Source of the DNA: Janthinobacterium sp. GW456P
GTDB taxonomy: Bacteria; Pseudomonadota; Gammaproteobacteria; Burkholderiales; Burkholderiaceae_D
Length of the DNA: 64,000 nucleotides
Direction: 5' to 3'
NCBI RefSeq assembly: GCF_002127655.1
Contig: NZ_NEHB01000001.1
Location: 273,972-337,971, forward strand
Position numbers and translations under genes: made by a program. This document shows positions 42,916 through 51,632 of the stretch, in pieces (position 1 is the first letter of the stretch; every line of letters begins with the position of its first letter). Below the pieces are notes generated by a model. It saw nothing but the letters and a program-made list of their open reading frames with translations. It was not told where the DNA came from and did no database searches.

Positions 42916-43911
42916 ATGACGATGCCGCGCACCGCGTTCCTGTCGCTGCTGCTGTTGTCTGCGCTGGTGCCCGCGCCGGCAACAGCGGCCGCGCCTGAAG
43001 TCGATTGCGTGGTGCCGTCCAAGCCGGGAGGCGCCATGGACCTGACCTGCAAGCTGGCGCAGAAAGGGCTGCTGCAGCCCGATCCGGCGGCGGCGGCGCC
43101 GTTCGCGTCCTCGGTGCGCATCAGCTATCTGCCCGGCGGCATCGGCGCGGTGGCGTGGCGTTCGATGGGCTCGCAGCGCCGGCGTGCCGAAGCCAACACC
43201 CTGGTGGTGTTTTCGGGCGGCTCGCTGCTGAACCTGGCGCAAGGCAAGTTCGGCAACGCCAAGACGGGCGACGTGCGCTGGGTGGCGGCGCTGGGCGCCG
43301 ACTACGGCATGATCGCCGTGCGCAGCGACTCTCCCTACAAGAGCCTGGCCGACCTGATCGCCGCGCTCAAGCGCCACCCCGACAAGGTGCTGATCGGCGT
43401 CTCCGGCACCATCGGCAGCCAGGACTGGCTGAAGATGGCGCTGGTGGCGCGCCATGCCGGCATCGACCCGAAAGTGCTGCGCTTCGTGGCGCTGGAAGGC
43501 GGCGGCGAGATCTTCACGGCGATGCAGGCTGATTACGTGCAGGTGATGTCGGGCGACACGTCGGAAGCGACCCTGAATGCAGGCGACAGCCATGCGCGCG
43601 TGCTGGCGGTGCTGTCGGAAAAGCGCCTGCCCGGCGTGCTGGCTGGCGTACCGACGGCGCGCGAGCAGGGCATCGACGTGGTCTGGCCCATCATCCGCGG
43701 CGTGTGGATGGGGCCACAGGTGCCGGAAGCGGATTACCGGCGCTGGGTGGCCAGTTTTGAACGCGCCATGGCCACGCCGCAGTTTGCCCAGTGGCGCACG
43801 CAGGCGGGCATGTATCCGTTCGCGCTGACGGGCGACAAATTGACGCAGTACGTGAACCAGGCGGTCGAACGCTATTCCAGGCAGGCTGCCGAACTGGGCC
43901 TGATGCGCTGA
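42916..43911 (+). CDS. TctC/Bug-type periplasmic substrate-binding protein
   Basis: A 331-residue exported protein with a signal peptide ending near residue 25 (ATAAAPEVDC). The SKPGGAMDLTCKL segment and the VGGNTLVVFSGG-like middle correspond to the Bug fold of tripartite tricarboxylate transporters. Such proteins bind citrate and related acids with very high affinity. Here no tctA or tctB membrane genes are next to it; instead an ABC importer follows. It starts three bases after the porin stop, so it is co-transcribed. Ligand unknown; citrate-like is inference. Confidence 0.85.
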   Translation: MTMPRTAFLSLLLLSALVPAPATAAAPEVDCVVPSKPGGAMDLTCKLAQKGLLQPDPAAAAPFASSVRISYLPGGIGAVAWRSMGSQRRRAEANTLVVFSGGSLLNLAQGKFGNAKTGDVRWVAALGADYGMIAVRSDSPYKSLADLIAALKRHPDKVLIGVSGTIGSQDWLKMALVARHAGIDPKVLRFVALEGGGEIFTAMQADYVQVMSGDTSEATLNAGDSHARVLAVLSEKRLPGVLAGVPTAREQGIDVVWPIIRGVWMGPQVPEADYRRWVASFERAMATPQFAQWRTQAGMYPFALTGDKLTQYVNQAVERYSRQAAELGLMR

Positions 43912-43954
43912 AGCCAATAGCAAACCATACAACAATCACAGACGGAGACAAACC

Positions 43955-45052
43955 ATGCAAACCAAGACCATACTCGCCATCGCCCTGGCAGCCGCTTTCG
44001 CGGGTACCGCCGGCGCCGCCTTCGCCCAGGTGCCGGCAGGTTATCCGGCCGACTACCAGAAGATCATCGACGCGGCCAAGAAGGAAGGCAAGGTGGTGAT
44101 CTACAGCGCCACCGACAGCAAGGCCGCCGCGCCGCTGATCAAGGATTTCAGCGCGCTGTATCCGGGCATCTCGGTTGAATACAACGACATGAATTCGACA
44201 GAAGTGTACAACCGCTTCATTTCCGAAGTGGCCGCCGGCGGCAACACGGCCGACGTGATGTGGTCGTCGGCGATGGACTTGCAGATGCGCCTGGCCTCCG
44301 ACGGCTACGCCCTGAAATACAAGTCGGTCGAAGCGGCGAAGATCCCCGGCTGGGCCATGTGGGACGACCAGGCTTACGGCACCACGTTCGAGCCGGCCGC
44401 CATCGTCTACAACAAGCGATTGCTCGATCCGAAGGAAGTGCCGAAGAATCACGACGACTTCGTCAAGCTGATCGCCACGCCGAAATTCAAGGACAAGGTC
44501 ACCACCTACGACATCGAAAAATCGGGCGTTGGCTTCATGTTCATGGCGCAGGATGCGAAGGAATATCCGCAGTTCCTGGCCCTGGAAAACGCGTTCGGCA
44601 CGGCCAAGGTGCGCGTGCAGTCGTCGACGGGCACCATGATGGAACGCATTTCGTCCGGTGAAAACCTGATCGGCTACAACGTGCTCGGCTCCTACGCCCT
44701 GGTGCGCGCCAAGACCGATCCGTCGATCGGCGTGGTGCTGCCCAAGGATTACACGCTGATCCTGTCGCGCGTGCAGTTCATCAACAAGAACGCGAAGAAC
44801 GTCAATGCCAGCAAGCTGTGGCTCGATTACATTCTGTCGCACCGCGGCCAGACCATCATCGCCAACGGTGCCAAGCTGTTCGCCATCCGCGCCGACGTCA
44901 CGGGCGAAACGACATCGGCGGAACTGATCAAGGAAATCGGCGCGGCCAACGTCAAGCCGATTCCCGTGCACCCGATCATCCTGCAATTTTTGGGACCTGC
45001 CAAGCGCATGGCGTTCCTGAAGCAGTGGAAAGAGACCGCCGGCAAGAAGTAA
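43955..45052 (+). CDS. ABC transporter substrate-binding protein, COG1840 type
   Basis: A 365-residue exported binding protein related to AfuA/FbpA and PgtC. The signal peptide ends near residue 24 (AFAQVPAGYP). The fold-typical EGKVVIYSATDSKAAAPLIKDFSALYPGISVEY segment is present. The adjacent Tyr-Tyr pair that binds iron in FbpA is not seen at the expected place (ENLIGYNVLGSYALV), so a ferric ligand is doubtful; phosphoglycerate- or carboxylate-binding relatives lack it too. GGAG precedes the ATG. It is followed by permease and ATPase genes. Confidence 0.88.
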   Translation: MQTKTILAIALAAAFAGTAGAAFAQVPAGYPADYQKIIDAAKKEGKVVIYSATDSKAAAPLIKDFSALYPGISVEYNDMNSTEVYNRFISEVAAGGNTADVMWSSAMDLQMRLASDGYALKYKSVEAAKIPGWAMWDDQAYGTTFEPAAIVYNKRLLDPKEVPKNHDDFVKLIATPKFKDKVTTYDIEKSGVGFMFMAQDAKEYPQFLALENAFGTAKVRVQSSTGTMMERISSGENLIGYNVLGSYALVRAKTDPSIGVVLPKDYTLILSRVQFINKNAKNVNASKLWLDYILSHRGQTIIANGAKLFAIRADVTGETTSAELIKEIGAANVKPIPVHPIILQFLGPAKRMAFLKQWKETAGKK

Positions 45053-45130
45053 AAATAGCCAATGCCGTCTTGGCCGCCCGCGAGCCTGGCTTGCGGGCGC
45101 ATGCCGCACCCTTCATTCATTGGATTCATC

Positions 45131-46921
45131 ATGCAAACTGCTATCTTGCCGCTGCCTGCACGGTCGCGCTCTCCCTTGTCGCGCCTGAACTGGCCGCGCG
45201 GCGTGGTCGTGGCGATCACGCTGGTCGCCATCTTCCTGCCGCTGTTCCTGATTTTTTACCAGAGCTTTTTGAACGCGCCGTTTTTCATGCCCATGCGCGA
45301 ATTTGGCTTTGATTCCTACCGTTTCATCTTCGATGATCCCGATTTCGCCATGGCCTTCAAGAATGGCCTGATGCTGGCCCTGGGCCTGACCGTGATCGCC
45401 GTGCCGCTGGGCGGCATGCTGGCCTTTTTGATGGTGCGCACGGATTTGCCGGGCCGCGGCTGGGTGGCGCCCATGCTGCTGGTGCCGATCTTTGTGTCGC
45501 CGATGGTGATGGGCTTCGGCTACGTCGTCTCGATGGGACCCGTGGGCTTTTACTCGATCTGGGCCAAGGAGCTGCTCGGCTTCGTGCCCTGGAATATTTA
45601 CTCCTTCACCAGCATCGTCATCATCGCCGGCCTGACGCACGTGCCGCACGTCTACCTGTACGCCTCCTCGGCCCTGAAAAGCCTGGGCTCGGACGTCGAG
45701 GAAGCGGCCCGCGTGGCCGGCGCCTCGCCGATCCAGGTGATGCTCAATGTCTCGCTGCCGATGATCATGCCGGCCCTGGCGTATGCGGGCGTGCTGGTGT
45801 TCTTCCTCGGCTTCGAGGTGTTCGGCCTGGTGCTGGTGCTCGGCGATCCGGAAGGCCACCTGGTGCTGCCGACCTATCTGTACAAACTGACCAACAAGCT
45901 CGGTACGCCGTCGTATCACCTGATGGCCGCCGTCGCCGTGTGCCTGGTGATGGTGACCATGCCGCTGGTGATGATACAGCGCTGGCTGCTCAAGTCCGCC
46001 AACAAGTATGTGTCGATCAAGGGCAAGGGCGCGCGCAGCAAGGCCATGCCGCTGGGCCGCTGGAAGTGGCTGGCGTTTGCCTTGCTGGCCGGCTGGCTGA
46101 TCTTCACCATCATCCTGCCGTTGACGGGCATCGTGCTGCGCTCCTTCGTGCAGTACTGGGGCGAGGGCGTGCACCTGGCCGACGTATTGACCTTGCAGCA
46201 TTTCCGCGACATTTTCGACCAGCCTTCGCTGGTGCGCGGCATCGTCAACACCATCCTGATCGGCGTCGTCGGCGGCGCGCTGGCCGTCGGCTGCTACAGC
46301 TTCATCGCGCTGGCCATGCACCGCAAGCAGGACGGCATCACGCGCCTGCTCGATTACAGCGTGCTGGTGCCGCGCGCCGTGCCGGGCCTGCTGGCCGGCC
46401 TGTCGTTCCTGTGGGTCTTCCTGTTCGTGCCGGCCTGGCTCGACGGCATATTGAAAGGCATGGACAACGGCGTGGCGCTGTGGCTGAGCGGCCATGTGAT
46501 TCCCGTGCTGCGCGAAGTGCGCTCGACGATTTTCGCCCTGTGGCTCGCGTATTCGGTGGTGTGGATGGCCTACGGCATGCGCCTCATTTCCACGGCGCTG
46601 CTGCAAGTGGGGCCGGAGCTGGAAGAGGCGGCGCGCGCCGTTGGCGCCAGCCGCGGCCAGGTGACGCGCGACGTGACCCTGCCGCTGATCAAATACGGCT
46701 TGCTGGGCGCCTGGCTGATGGTGTTCCTGATCTTCGAGCGCGAATATTCGACGGGCGTGTATCTGCTCTCGCCGGGCACGGAAGTGATCGGCGCCATGCT
46801 GGTGTCGCTGTGGGCGGGCGGCTCGACCGACCTGGTGGCGGCGCTGTCCTTCATCAATATCACCCTGGTGGCCATCGGCCTGGGCATCGCCTTGCGTTTT
46901 GGCGTGAAACTCCATAATTAA
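45131..46921 (+). CDS. ABC transporter permease, two fused permease domains
   Basis: A membrane protein of about 596 residues with two homologous permease halves, as in FbpB/AfuB. Each has an EAA-type loop: EEAARVAGASPIQVMLNVSLP (about residues 195-215) and EEAARAVGASRGQVTRDVTLP (about 498-518). Twelve or so membrane helices are predicted. The start at 45131 gives the family-typical N-terminus; an in-frame ATG at 45101 is possible. It is preceded by the binding protein and followed 20 bases later by its ATPase. Confidence 0.88.
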   Translation: MQTAILPLPARSRSPLSRLNWPRGVVVAITLVAIFLPLFLIFYQSFLNAPFFMPMREFGFDSYRFIFDDPDFAMAFKNGLMLALGLTVIAVPLGGMLAFLMVRTDLPGRGWVAPMLLVPIFVSPMVMGFGYVVSMGPVGFYSIWAKELLGFVPWNIYSFTSIVIIAGLTHVPHVYLYASSALKSLGSDVEEAARVAGASPIQVMLNVSLPMIMPALAYAGVLVFFLGFEVFGLVLVLGDPEGHLVLPTYLYKLTNKLGTPSYHLMAAVAVCLVMVTMPLVMIQRWLLKSANKYVSIKGKGARSKAMPLGRWKWLAFALLAGWLIFTIILPLTGIVLRSFVQYWGEGVHLADVLTLQHFRDIFDQPSLVRGIVNTILIGVVGGALAVGCYSFIALAMHRKQDGITRLLDYSVLVPRAVPGLLAGLSFLWVFLFVPAWLDGILKGMDNGVALWLSGHVIPVLREVRSTIFALWLAYSVVWMAYGMRLISTALLQVGPELEEAARAVGASRGQVTRDVTLPLIKYGLLGAWLMVFLIFEREYSTGVYLLSPGTEVIGAMLVSLWAGGSTDLVAALSFINITLVAIGLGIALRFGVKLHN

Positions 46922-46941
46922 TAGAAGACTGAGACCACATC

Positions 46942-48015
46942 ATGAATGAATTGACCGTCAATGAATTGCACCTGGACTATGGCACGGGCGCTGCCGCCAA
47001 CCAGATCCTGAAGGGTGTCTCGATGCACCTGAAAAAAGGCGAAGTGGTCGCCCTGCTGGGGCCTTCGGGCAGCGGCAAGACCACCTTGCTGCGCGCCGTG
47101 GCCGGGCTGGAAAGCCCGAAGGCGGGCACCATCGAAATCGGTCCGCGCAATGTCTTCGACGGCGCCAGACACTTCGAGATGCCGGCCGAGCAGCGCAACC
47201 TGGGGCTGGTGTTCCAGTCGTATGCGCTGTGGCCGCACAAGACCGTGTTCGACAACGTCGCCTATGGCCTCAAATTGCGCAAGATGGGCAGCACGGAAAT
47301 CGCCGCGCGCATCAAGGAAGTGTTGACGCAGCTGGGCCTGGGGCACCTGGGCGAACGCTATCCGCACCAGCTGTCCGGCGGCCAGCAGCAGCGCGTGGCG
47401 ATCGCCCGCGCGCTGGTGTACAACCCGCCCGTGATCCTGCTCGACGAACCGCTGTCGAACCTGGACGCCAAGCTGCGCGAAGAAGCGCGCGCCTTCCTGC
47501 GCGAACTGATCGTGCGCCTGGGTCTGTCGGCCCTGATGGTGACGCATGACCAGGGCGAGGCGATGGCCATTTCCGACCGCATCCTGCTGCTCAATAACGG
47601 CAAGATCGAGCAGCAGGGCACGCCGCAAAGCATGTATGAAACGCCGGACACCCTGTTTACGGCCGAATTCATGGGCAGTAACAACCGCCTGCCCGGCAAG
47701 GTGGTGCAGCGCGACGGCAGCGCCGTGCGCCTGCTGGTCGACGGCGCTTCCATGCAGGGCGTGGCGCGCGGCGCCAACGTGGGCACGGAAGTGACGACCA
47801 TGGTGCGCGTCGAGGAAGTGAAGATCAGCGCCACGCAGGTGGACAACGCCATCGAACTGCCGCTGCTGACTTGCATGTACCTGGGTGACCGCTGGGAATG
47901 CCTGTTCGAGCGGGGCGGCGCCGAGAACATCAGCCTGCGCGCGTATTCGCGCCACAAGCTCGAAGCGGGCAAGTACTGGCTGCACATGCCGGCCGATAAG
48001 CTCTGGGTGTTTTAA
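46942..48015 (+). CDS. ABC transporter ATP-binding protein (FbpC/PotA-like)
   Basis: A 357-residue ATPase. Walker A GPSGSGKTTLL (about residue 38), Q-loop LVFQSYALWPHKTVFDNV, signature LSGGQQQRVAIARAL and Walker B VILLDEPLSNLD are intact. A C-terminal TOBE-like domain (about 250-350) is typical of the MOI/CUT1 and Fbp type. It energises the permease encoded just upstream. The stop is two bases before the GTG of the AbrB-family gene. Confidence 0.92.
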   Translation: MNELTVNELHLDYGTGAAANQILKGVSMHLKKGEVVALLGPSGSGKTTLLRAVAGLESPKAGTIEIGPRNVFDGARHFEMPAEQRNLGLVFQSYALWPHKTVFDNVAYGLKLRKMGSTEIAARIKEVLTQLGLGHLGERYPHQLSGGQQQRVAIARALVYNPPVILLDEPLSNLDAKLREEARAFLRELIVRLGLSALMVTHDQGEAMAISDRILLLNNGKIEQQGTPQSMYETPDTLFTAEFMGSNNRLPGKVVQRDGSAVRLLVDGASMQGVARGANVGTEVTTMVRVEEVKISATQVDNAIELPLLTCMYLGDRWECLFERGGAENISLRAYSRHKLEAGKYWLHMPADKLWVF

Positions 48016-48017
48016 CG

Positions 48018-49064
48018 GTGCCGTGGTGGCCGCGCTGGCGCGCCTTTGCTGCCGCGCTGGCCGCCGGGCTGGCGGGCGCCGCCATCTGCCTGTGGCTGCA
48101 CACGCCGTTGCCGTGGATGATCGGCCCCCTGTTTGCCACGGCCGCCCTGCGCCTGGCAGGGCGCGAACTGGCTTGCCCCGTGCGCGTGCGCGAGGCGGGC
48201 CAGTGGGCCATCGGCACGGCCCTGGGCCTGTATTTCACGGCGCCCGTGCTGGCCGTCCTCATTCTCTATATGCCGTGGATCGCCGGCACCGTGCTGTTCG
48301 CGCTGGCGCTGGGGGCGTCCGGCGCCATGCTGCTGCGGCGCCTTTCCGGCGTCGACCGCGCCACCGCCTTCTTTGCCATGGCCGTCGGCGGCGCGTCCGA
48401 GATGGCGGTGCAGAGCGAGCGCCATGGCGCCGACGTGGGCAAGGTCGCCGCCGCGCACAGCCTGCGCATGATGCTGGTGGTGGCGACCATTCCCTTCGGC
48501 GTGCGCTACTGGGGCAGCCATGGCCTGGCAGCGGGGCATGAAAGCTTCGTGCCGGGTGCCGCGCTGGTCGACTATGGCGGGCTGGCTCTGCTGGTCTGCA
48601 TCACGGTACTGGCGGCCCTCGCCTTGAAACGGGGCCAGTTGCCGAATGCCTGGGTCATCGGCCCGCTGCTGGCCGCGCTGCTGCTGACGGCGTGCGGCAT
48701 CCATCTGTCGCGCCTGCCCGAATGGATGCTGCGCGCGGGCCAGCTGTTCATCGGCATCGCCCTGGGCACGCGCTTCAGCCCCGCCTTCCTGCATGCCGCG
48801 CCCCGCTACCTGGCCGGCGTTGCCCTGTGCAGTGTCCTGATGCTGCTGCTGGCGGCCGCCTTCGGACTGGGCTTGGCGCACTGGCTGGGCATCCATCCGG
48901 GCACGGCCATCCTGGCCACCTCGCCCGGCGGCATCGCCGAGATGTCGCTGACGGCCAGGACCCTGCACCTGGGCGTGCCCATCGTCACGGCCTTCCACGT
49001 GGCGCGCATGGTGGTACTGGTATTGCTGACCGGGCCGCTGTTCCGGCTGCTGCAGCGTCCTTAG
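48018..49064 (+). CDS. AbrB family (COG3180) membrane protein
   Basis: A 348-residue protein with about ten membrane helices, of the AbrB/COG3180 family (unrelated to Bacillus AbrB). Duplicated MIGPLFATAALR and VIGPLLAALLLTA segments reflect its internal repeat. Members are often found beside tripartite tricarboxylate transporter genes, though their function is poorly known. It starts with GTG two bases after the ATPase stop. The end overlaps convergently with the DUF2145 gene by four bases, leaving no room for a dedicated terminator. Confidence 0.85.
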   Translation: MPWWPRWRAFAAALAAGLAGAAICLWLHTPLPWMIGPLFATAALRLAGRELACPVRVREAGQWAIGTALGLYFTAPVLAVLILYMPWIAGTVLFALALGASGAMLLRRLSGVDRATAFFAMAVGGASEMAVQSERHGADVGKVAAAHSLRMMLVVATIPFGVRYWGSHGLAAGHESFVPGAALVDYGGLALLVCITVLAALALKRGQLPNAWVIGPLLAALLLTACGIHLSRLPEWMLRAGQLFIGIALGTRFSPAFLHAAPRYLAGVALCSVLMLLLAAAFGLGLAHWLGIHPGTAILATSPGGIAEMSLTARTLHLGVPIVTAFHVARMVVLVLLTGPLFRLLQRP

Positions 49065-49843
49065 TTCCGCACGACGATTTCCTGCACCTGCGGCTCGCGC
49101 TGGCGCATGAAGCGCACGATGGAGTCGACGGTGACGACGTCGATCTGGCGCGTCATGCGGCGCTCGAACGGGTGATCGTCAAAGGCGATATTGGCGCGGA
49201 ACATGCGCGCGCCCAGGCGCGTGGCGGCGGGGATGCTCAGCGTTTGCGGCGCGTAGCTGGCGCTGCGCAGCCAGCCTTGCGCTTCGGCGCGCGTTTCGAT
49301 CTTGCCAGGCTCGTTGCTGGCGGCGGCCAGGGTTTCCAGCACCCATTGGTTTGAGTTCTGGTACTTGGTGGAAAACGGGTAGGCCAGCATATTGTAGTGC
49401 GCCTCATGCAAGCGCTTGGGCGTGTTGCTGGCCAGCAGGCGTGCCAGTTGCTGCTGCGTATCCTGGCCGGGAATCAGGATCATGCTTTCATACATGAACA
49501 CATCATCCATGAAGAAATTGCCCAAGCCTTCGTTGTACAGCGACGACTGCGCCGTGCCGCATTCATTGAGTTCATGCACCACCAGCCAGCGCCCCTTCGG
49601 GTGGTCGCGCCAGGCCAGCGCCATGTGCGAATAGCGCAAATTGTATTTCGACAGGTCCTGCCCGGCGCGCGCGATCAGCGCCACCTGCGCGCCCGAGGCG
49701 TCGAGCGCCTGCAGGGTCTTTTGCGCCAGGTCCATCGATTTGACGAGGGTGGTCGCATCCGTTTGCTTTTCCTCGCACGAGCGCCCCGCATGGGCGGCAC
49801 CGGCCAGGGCCAGGCTGAGAACAATGACGGTCAGGCGTTTCAT
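49061..49843 (-). CDS. DUF2145 domain exported protein
   Basis: A 260-residue protein of the DUF2145 family with a signal peptide (about 1-19, LALAGAAHAGRSCEE). HMALAWRDHPKGRWLVVHELNECG is the conserved core. The function is unknown; the early Cys and periplasmic location suggest a cell-envelope role. It follows two small paralogous exported proteins on the minus strand. A GTG at 49852 would overlap the upstream stop as GTGA and is an alternative start. Confidence 0.87.
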   Translation of the reverse strand: MKRLTVIVLSLALAGAAHAGRSCEEKQTDATTLVKSMDLAQKTLQALDASGAQVALIARAGQDLSKYNLRYSHMALAWRDHPKGRWLVVHELNECGTAQSSLYNEGLGNFFMDDVFMYESMILIPGQDTQQQLARLLASNTPKRLHEAHYNMLAYPFSTKYQNSNQWVLETLAAASNEPGKIETRAEAQGWLRSASYAPQTLSIPAATRLGARMFRANIAFDDHPFERRMTRQIDVVTVDSIVRFMRQREPQVQEIVVRN

Positions 49844-49848
49844 GGGGT

Positions 49849-50262
49849 TCACGCTTTCGAATGGTGGAGGATGGCATTGCCGGCCGCGTTCGGCACATAG
49901 GCGATGGCTTTGCCCGACAGCATCAGCATGTGGCCCGTCGAGACGGCCACTACCTTGACTACCGTGCCGGCCGCCAGCGACAGGCCTTGCATGGCCTTCT
50001 GGCTCAGCTTGACGGAAGCCGTGGCGGCGGACGATGCGCCCTTGGCCGCGCTTTTGAGCACGAGCACGCTGCCGTCGGCCACGTCTTCCACCTTGTCGAT
50101 GACGATTTCACCGGCGGCGGCCAGCACCGACATGGAGCCGACCAGGACGATGGCCGAGGCCATGCTGGCGTTGTCGGAGGCGTTGGTGGTATCGGAGTTG
50201 GCCTGGGCCAGCGGCGCCATGGCGGCGGCGCACAGCAGGGTCATGGCGAGTAGGTGTTTCAT
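49849..50262 (-). CDS. Small exported protein, first of a tandem paralogue pair
   Basis: A 137-residue protein of unknown family. A signal peptide (about 1-21, ending AQA) is followed by a small, Ala/Ser/Val-rich mature part with two stretches of hydrophobic residues. It shares about half its C-terminal residues with the gene just upstream: GLSLAAGTVVKVVAVSTGHM, then SGKAIAYVPNAAGNA and a final LHHSKA. No catalytic motif or metal site is visible. The stop overlaps or abuts the DUF2145 gene. The start at 50262 follows AGGA; a longer frame is not conserved. Confidence 0.8.
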   Translation of the reverse strand: MKHLLAMTLLCAAAMAPLAQANSDTTNASDNASMASAIVLVGSMSVLAAAGEIVIDKVEDVADGSVLVLKSAAKGASSAATASVKLSQKAMQGLSLAAGTVVKVVAVSTGHMLMLSGKAIAYVPNAAGNAILHHSKA

Positions 50263-50281
50263 GGAGGTCCTGTTGTCGGTA

Positions 50282-50704
50282 TTACGCTTTGGAGTGGTGC
50301 AGCAGCGCCTTGCCCAGTTCGTTCGGAATGAAGGCGATGGCCTTGCCGGAAAGAACCAGCATATGGCCGGTGGACAGCGCCACCACATTGACCACGGTGC
50401 CGGCCGCCAGCGACAGGCCCTTGGCCGCTTGCGTGCTCATCTGGATGGACGCGCCGCCCGCTTCGGAGGCGCCTTTCAGCACGATGACGATGCCTTCGCC
50501 CACTGTTTCCACGCTGGCAACGACGACCTGGCCGGAGGCGACCAGCATGGACATGGACCCGGCGACGACGATGGCGGAACCCTGGCTGAGGTTTTGCGAG
50601 CCTTTCGACAGGTTCTCCGAGGCGGCGGCGTGGACCAGGCCGGGGGCGGCCACGCAGAGCGTCAGCAGCGACAGGGACAGGCAGAGGGGCAGCAGGCGTT
50701 TCAT
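50282..50704 (-). CDS. Small exported protein, second of a tandem paralogue pair
   Basis: A 140-residue protein homologous to its downstream neighbour. Signal peptide (about 1-30, ending VHAAASEN), then VVASVETVGEGIVIVLKGASEAGGAS and the shared GLSLAAGTVVNVVALSTGHM with the final LHHSKA. The two look like a recent duplication kept in one operon; their spacing is 19 bases. AAGGAG precedes the ATG at 50704. It is divergent from an HTH regulator gene 161 bases away, which may control it. Confidence 0.8.
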   Translation of the reverse strand: MKRLLPLCLSLSLLTLCVAAPGLVHAAASENLSKGSQNLSQGSAIVVAGSMSMLVASGQVVVASVETVGEGIVIVLKGASEAGGASIQMSTQAAKGLSLAAGTVVNVVALSTGHMLVLSGKAIAFIPNELGKALLHHSKA

Positions 50705-50864
50705 GTGTTTCTCCTTCAAGTGTGCCAAGTGGCAACGCCATCATTGTAGACTGTGGGCAATTGGTCAATGAAAACGCTACTCGTAGCGGGCAGGCATACC
50801 GCAGGTAGCGTATTGCGCTACTTTTTTGCCGCTGGAACCGATGCTATTTTTATAAAGGAAGTGC

Positions 50865-51608
50865 ATGCCGCAAACCCACGCACTGATTGAGGCCCTGAAA
50901 CGCCTGTTGAAGGCGCGCGCCGTCACGTATGCCGAGCTGGCGCAGCGCATCGGCGTGTCCGAAGCCAGCGTCAAGCGGATGTTTTCGCAGAAGCAATTTA
51001 CCCTGCAGCGGCTGGACCAGATATTGGTCGCCGTCGGCAGCGATTTCCAGCAGCTGGCGCTGGCCGTGCAGTCAGCCCAGGCCGCGCCCACCCTGATCAC
51101 GGGACTGACGTATGCGCAGGAAAAGGAAATCATCGAAGACACCCGGCTGTTCGTGGTGGCCGTCTCCGCCCTGAACCTGTTGCCGCTGGAACAGATCGTC
51201 GCCATCTACGACATCAGCGAAGCGCAAGCGGTGAAATACCTGCTGCGCCTGGATAAAATCGGTTTCCTGGAACTGCTGCCGAATAACCGGGTCAAACTGC
51301 TGGTGGCGCGCACCTTCGCCTGGATACCGAATGGCCCGATCCACACATATTTCAAAAAGGAAGCCTATGGCGACTATCTGAATTCGCAATTCGATGGTGA
51401 AACGGAACTGCTGCGCCTGGTGAACGTGATGCTGTCGAAGAAATCCACGGCAGCCTTGCTGGAGCGTTTGAAGCAAGTCGCGGTGGAATTTTCGCAGCAG
51501 CACCAGGAAGACGCGCGTCTGCCTGGCGACGAGCGTCTGGCCATCAGCTTCATGCTGGCGGCGCGTCCCTGGATGCCGCAGACGTTCAAGGCGTTGCTGC
51601 GGCAGTGA
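50865..51608 (+). CDS. HTH (XRE-like) transcriptional regulator
   Basis: A 247-residue protein with an N-terminal helix-turn-helix (about 10-65: VTYAELAQRIGVSEASVKRMF and LQRLDQILVAVG), the XRE/Cro pattern. The rest (about 90-247) is helical with no recognised ligand domain. It is divergent from the tandem exported-protein genes and a neighbour of DUF2145, so regulation of these is plausible. GGAAG lies before the ATG. Confidence 0.85.
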   Translation: MPQTHALIEALKRLLKARAVTYAELAQRIGVSEASVKRMFSQKQFTLQRLDQILVAVGSDFQQLALAVQSAQAAPTLITGLTYAQEKEIIEDTRLFVVAVSALNLLPLEQIVAIYDISEAQAVKYLLRLDKIGFLELLPNNRVKLLVARTFAWIPNGPIHTYFKKEAYGDYLNSQFDGETELLRLVNVMLSKKSTAALLERLKQVAVEFSQQHQEDARLPGDERLAISFMLAARPWMPQTFKALLRQ

Positions 51609-51632
51609 GGCAGCAATGGCGCGGCCAAGCGG

